DNA of 64,000 nt. Origin: Nissolia schottii. Lineage: Eukaryota; Streptophyta; Magnoliopsida; Fabales; Fabaceae. The translations under genes were made by a program, and so were the position numbers. Within the stretch, counting starts at the first letter, position 1, and each line of letters begins with the position of its first letter. Location of the stretch: positions 582,615 through 646,614 of the forward strand of contig QANU01111459.1 in assembly GCA_003254905.1 (NCBI GenBank), in the 5' to 3' direction. Below, piece after piece: positions 58,981 to 64,000 of the stretch. The notes beneath the pieces are model-generated. The model saw nothing but the letters and a program-made list of their open reading frames with translations. It had not been told where the DNA came from and searched no databases.

Positions 58981-59009
58981 TAAACCCTAAACCTTAAACC
59001 CTAAACCCA
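58981..59009. repeat. interstitial telomere-like repeat (CCCTAAA)n
   Basis: TAAACCCTAAACCTTAAACC continues CTAAACCC: four units of the plant telomere repeat, one with a substitution. Short interstitial tracts of this kind (telo-box type) occur in plant promoters and at old break-repair sites; there is no gene adjacent here. Confidence 0.75.
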
Positions 59010-60929
59010 ATCTAATACCCACTCTTGTAGAAAATTTGATCACATACCTATCGAGGGGGAGCTGGTCCACGCCCCCACAGCTTTTTGAAGTTCTAGAAAC
59101 ATATTACGAAAGTCATGTTTAGCACCCGCTAACGTGTTTCCCACTAGTTCGGCGACATGCATCCCTCGTTTAATGTTTATTTATTATTTATGAGTTAAAG
59201 CGACAAATATATATTATGTTATAACATTTTTCTTTTATTAAATATAATTTGTTAATTAGTAACTAAGTTAGTAATAAATTCACTGGAGATGATCGAGTTT
59301 CTTAAACATTTATAAGGAGTTTAATTTTTGGCGGAGTGTATGTTAAAAAATTTGTTAGAAAGACACACCTACTTTAGTGATATAGAACACTCAAATGAAG
59401 ATTAGTCACTACTGATAGTAGACACCTCATAATTTTTTTTAAAATAACGGGCCATTAATGGCTACATGTTATATCTTATAATACATTGATATTAATGAAA
59501 TGTTGCATCTCAATTCTCACGACACAAAAACTAATTTTATTTGTGAAAAAACTCAATTTTGTTCCTTTTTTTCTTTGATAAGTTCGGTTCCACTTGTATT
59601 ACTCAAAAAGAGAGCAATAATTTTTATTATAAAGACTCTTAAACCACCAAGAAAGCAATATCTAGTGCAGTAGAAAAACGTCTCATTAAAAATCCCAGAA
59701 AAATTCAATGAGACAAACTCATAAATTTTTGGGAGAAAAGAGTATCTAATTCATCCAATTTAAGACATATACTATCTCGACCAATCCACCTGATATTATT
59801 TTGATTATTTGCTTATCCAAAGTTTTAACATCATAAAATAAGATTTTAATCTTACTTCTTACATCTTAAAAATATAAAATACTCATGGAATATAATAATA
59901 AAATGAAATGCCCAACTGCTGGCCCTATTAAGCTTAATTGGCACGTCAACAAAACAAAAAAGGTTTAATTTGGACATTCATTAATTAAGCAGTGATCGAT
60001 TTTAATTTATGGCGTACAACTGTTATGAACACTTTGAAATACAAGGTTAACAAGTTTGTTAAGCATGAGAATCATGACGAATGGCTTATTTATTTATTTA
60101 TTTTGACTAGACGAATGGCTTGTTGTAGTATTATGTTAAGACTAGACGTTGGAAAAAGATACTCAGTTCAAAACATTTGTCTTGCATTTTGTATGAATGA
60201 GTAATGTAGTGTGTATAAGCAAGTGTTTTTTTTTCTCTCTCCACCACATTTATCTCACCCATTTTATTATTTATCAAGGAATGAATAGAAAGCAGTTTCA
60301 TGATGATTAATTATAGCAATGGTAGAGGAAAAAGATGATGGATAATTCTCTGCTATCATCTGCAGAGAGAGGAGAGAACCTTTCATTCATTGAATTAGGG
60401 ACCTTGATTGTACAAAACTTGCTTTCTCTGCCTTCACCTAGCTACTTATATCAACAACTAACTTTAACTAACAAACCTTCATTCTAACTAACTCTAATTA
60501 ACTTTGTCTTAATTTAGTTAAGTTGCATAATTGGCTATGATATAGCGTGGCTTTGCTGAGTAAGATGCAGAAATGGCTTGGGCTGTGATTGCAAGGGTGT
60601 GGGCTTCTTCTTCCTTTGTCTTCGTTTTTCTCTTCATTATTCATTGACATCACTGTCATTCTTATTCTTCTTCTTGTTCGTCCGCATCTTAGTTCTTCGT
60701 CCTCATCATCTTCGTCTTCATCTTCTTCCTTCGTTTAATTTTCTATTTTTGAACAAGTTCTATCCATGAAGTCTTCATATCAAACTGATGAATGTAATGA
60801 AATACAGTTATGTAAAACTTTGGAAGGAATTCATATGTTTATTTTGATAGGGATCCATTGTAGTTTTTGATCAATTACTGAGTTGTTTGTGCACTGTTGT
60901 TGTTAATGTTTATGTACCAAAGTTGAAAT

Positions 60930-61215
60930 TTTTTTTGCACAATAGGTAAAAACGTTTGTGCATGGTAGTTGAATATGTTATCGTGTTTTAAAACGTGCAC
61001 AAACATGCACAAATCTTTTATTATGGTGCACAAACATTTTTAATTATCGTGCATAAACATTTTAAACTGTTGAGTACAAACGTTTTAAACAATTCAAAAT
61101 GTTTGCGCACAACGGTTAAAAAAAATTGTGCACGACAGTTCAAAATATTTGTGCACAACAGTTAAAAAATTTTGTACACAACAGTTTAAAATGTTTGGGC
61201 AAAAGAATTCAAAAT
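60930..61215. repeat. tandem array of ~28-35-bp units with GTTTGTGCAC / GTGCACAAACATTTT
   Basis: Roughly nine to ten diverged units such as GGTGCACAAACATTTTTAAT, TTGTGCACGACAGTTCAAAA and TTTGTGCACAACAGTTAAAA occur over ~285 bp. Short unit orientation alternates (GTGCAC is palindromic). Non-coding. Confidence 0.75.
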
Positions 61216-61563
61216 GTTTATTCACAATAATATAGTAGGTGTGCGTGATGTGAGAATAAAAGATAATGAGTGTGGAACCTAAGTATCGTGGTAGGTCCTA
61301 CGTATAAAATCGCTTAGTTAACAATATTTAGAATGAATATGTAACAACATCCTTTTTAATATTACCACCGACAAATAAGTAATTAAGTTGAAGTTATTAA
61401 TGTTGGCAATCAGGTGACAGCATTCGCGATGAAAGGAAGCTAGGATTAGAGAGGGCCAATATGCTCCCACTACTTATGAATATAATAAAAGATTTTAAAA
61501 TTAAGTAGATATTGTGTGAAATTGAAAGAGACGAACAAAACCTCTTGGTTTTACTTATAAATT

Positions 61564-61609
<46 letters not shown>

Positions 61610-62171
61610 NNNNNNNNNNNNNNNNNNNNNNNNNNNNNNNNNNNNNNNNNNNNNNNNNNNNNNNNNNNNNNNNNNNNNNNNNNNNNNNNNNNNNNNNNNN
61701 NNNNNNNNNNNNNNNNNNNNNNNNNNNNNNNNNNNNNNNNNNNNNNNNNNNNNNNNNNNNNNNNNNNNNNNNNNNNNNNNNNNNNNNNNNNNNNNNNNNN
61801 NNNNNNNNNNNNNNNNNNNNNNNNNNNNNNNNNNNNNNNNNNNNNNNNNNNNNNNNNNNNNNNNNNNNNNNNNNNNNNNNNNNNNNNNNNNNNNNNNNNN
61901 NNNNNNNNNNNNNNNNNNNNNNNNNNNNNNNNNNNNNNNNNNNNNNNNNNNNNNNNNNNNNNNNNNNNNNNNNNNNNNNNNNNNNNNNNNNNNNNNNNNN
62001 NNNNNNNNNNNNNNNNNNNNNNNNNNNNNNNNNNNNNNNNNNNNNNNNNNNNNNNNNNNNNNNNNNNNNNNNNNNNNNNNNNNNNNNNNNNNNNNNNNNN
62101 NNNNNNNNNNNNNNNNNNNNNNNNNNNNNNNNNNNNNNNNNNNNNNNNNNNNNNNNNNNNNNNNNNNNNNN
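61610..62171. other. assembly gap (562 N)
   Basis: A run of N preceded by a (TC)n microsatellite that probably stopped assembly. Any apparent frame crossing it is meaningless. Upstream sequence of SDR locus 3 may be missing. Confidence 0.99.
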
Positions 62172-62293
62172 GGGGCAGCTGTTGGACCATTTTGGTGGTT
62201 GGCTTTCAATTATTTATTGCTTCATATGAATCTTTTTTCTATTAATTTGCCCGTTGATCTTGGCATAATTTAACTCCCAGCATTATCCCTCCT

Positions 62294-62300
62294 TATAAAG
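62294..62300 (+). promoter_or_regulatory. probable TATA box of SDR locus 3
   Basis: TATAAAG lies 93 bp before the ATG at 62393, following CCCTCCT. Good spacing for a plant core promoter, so the pseudogene may still be transcribed. Confidence 0.5.
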
Positions 62301-62392
62301 TTTGTACACACATTACGAATCTCAGCATTCCTCACACATTAATTCAATTCATTGGTTGCTATAATCCTAGAGTGGAACAAAAATCCTCCTCC

Positions 62393-63080
<688 letters not shown>

Positions 63081-63480
63081 CCACAACCAATATGAATATT
63101 CTGTTAACACTCTCCGGCTGTCATTCCAACAGTCCTAGCATGATGCATAAGAGCCTCACAAGAGAAACTATACGTCTCGCAAATGGCAAAGTTTATTATA
63201 GCCTCCGAATCGATCAATGTACTCTGATAAAAAATTGTGTAACAAAATTAGAGATCATTGTATAAAACTTTCGAAAATTGTGTAACAAAATTAATTTCTT
63301 AGAGTACAAACAATGCACAAGCTCATTTTATTCTATATATGATATCGGATAAAAAAATTAACTCGTAAAAAGCTTAAACCATTTAGTACATAAATATTTG
63401 GTTTAGTATATATCACCTCTTCATTTCTTAAGTTGTAAAAGTGTATATATACTATATAGCAGTGATCTCTACTCTATAGT
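63081..63480. other. 3' flank of SDR locus 3, intergenic
   Basis: AT-rich, with TTGTGTAACAAAATTA occurring twice (about 63,234-63,290). No gene recognised. Confidence 0.5.
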
Positions 63481-63492
63481 ACGTGGTTTATA

Positions 63493-63660
63493 TTGGCTCC
63501 TCAACGCCATCGATCCCTGAAGCTTGAAGCTGTGCTCAATTCTGTCTCTCTATTGCTGAACCGCAATTGGAAAGTGTCAATCTGCCATGTCCTCCGTACG
63601 ACGAATCGGTGTGCTGATGCGTTGGCTAAGATAGCGGCAAGCTCACTTTCTTTTTCCTTT
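63493..63660 (+). pseudogene. LINE-type RNase H domain fragment
   Basis: The frame contains LLNRNWKVSICHVLRTTNRC followed by ADALAKIA, matching the C-terminal signature of the RNase H-like (RVT_3) domain found at the end of plant non-LTR retrotransposon ORFs and in related domesticated proteins (H-x-x-R-x-x-N-x-x-A-D-x-L-A-K). Only about 50 residues of the domain are recognisable. The frame then runs into T-rich sequence and ends at 63732. There is no reverse transcriptase within the window, so it is an isolated relic. Confidence 0.7.
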
Positions 63661-63732
63661 TTTTTTCCCCTTATATATATTGGTAACCCGCTTTGCTGGT
63701 ATACGATAGGAGTAATGTTAATGGTCCTATAG

Positions 63733-64000
63733 TCAGAATTATTTAATATAAATAATCATAATCACAAATGTGTAAGATTTAATGTGATTCTCAATATAAT
63801 AAACCACACATATTTATGAGTATGATTATTTTAAATATTTATCATCTTATTATTTCTAATTCTACAATACCTAAAAATATTGTTATAGATGAATGAATGG
63901 CTTAAACCTTGAAAAGGGTTAGCACGCATACATACCACCTCCAATACCCTTTTCACCGGAATTAAGCCCGGCTCAAGGAACCCAAGCCTCAATAACATCT
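63733..64000. other. right edge of the window
   Basis: AT-rich to about 63,900, then ~100 bp of higher-GC sequence with a minus-strand open frame (starting near 63,998, reading LLRLGFLEPGLIPV) that leaves room for an exon of a gene lying outside the window. Family not recognised. Confidence 0.3.

Larger units (their letters stand above)
57903..61609. other. intergenic region before the gap, repeat-rich
   Basis: Contains the tandem arrays at 58,105-58,390 and 60,930-61,215, a GGA-rich block (58,575-58,830), an interstitial telomere-like repeat (58981-59009) and AT-rich unique sequence. A T/C-rich stretch at 60,580-60,760 gives a short low-complexity frame only. It ends in a (TC)n tract (61,567-61,609) at the sequence gap. 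No gene recognised. Confidence 0.5.

Noticed and set aside
61397-62273. Long frames of 211-270 codons across 61.4-62.3 kb on both strands
   Set aside because: They consist mainly of the N gap and a (TC)n tract, so the open reading is an artefact.

Overview
The window is plant nuclear DNA, most likely from a core eudicot. The evidence is AT-rich intergenic sequence, GT-AG introns, plant-specific families (an RLFGVN-type B3 factor, an E-class PPR protein, an At5g41620-like coiled-coil protein), copia and other LTR-retroelement remains, MITE-like elements and interstitial TTTAGGG-type repeats. The species cannot be fixed from sequence alone. The SDR cluster resembles the borneol/secoisolariciresinol dehydrogenase-like families of many eudicots. 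It is a draft scaffold: single Ns stand at 10324, 19589, 22030 and 22955, and a 562-base gap at 61610-62171.

Layout. 1.45-2.94 kb (+): a three-exon conserved plant gene of unknown function. 3-8.4 kb: intergenic, with two MITE-like elements. 8.49-10.16 kb (-): a two-exon B3 transcription factor with a C-terminal RLFGVN repression motif. 10.2-20.4 kb: repeat-rich intergenic DNA holding a tRNA-derived SINE candidate and an old LTR relic. 20.45-25.52 kb (-): a complete ten-exon serine carboxypeptidase of the lysosomal Pro-X carboxypeptidase type (family S28), whose sixth intron carries a near-identical 869-bp copy of the gene's own 3' end, bounded by Ns. 30.1 kb (-): a decayed stray copy of that gene's exon 8. 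32.06-35.20 kb (+): a three-exon coiled-coil protein. 40.86-42.47 kb (+): an intronless PPR gene. 44.37-63.08 kb (+): three related SDR loci in one orientation, the first intact, the second without a start codon and frameshifted, the third heavily decayed.

Between SDR loci 2 and 3 lie a copia element with both LTRs but only gag, protease and the beginning of integrase (50.98-53.99 kb), a 2,865-bp solo LTR with a 5-bp target-site duplication (55.03-57.90 kb), two tandem arrays sharing a TTTGTGCA-type motif, and the sequence gap. A LINE-type RNase H fragment sits at 63.5 kb.

The genes do not form a pathway. They are ordinary dispersed plant genes, except for the SDR array, which looks like local duplication followed by decay and transposon insertion. 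No previously undescribed system was found. The most informative observations are the SDR decay series, the duplicated 3' end of the carboxypeptidase, the stray carboxypeptidase exon and the nested repeat structures.
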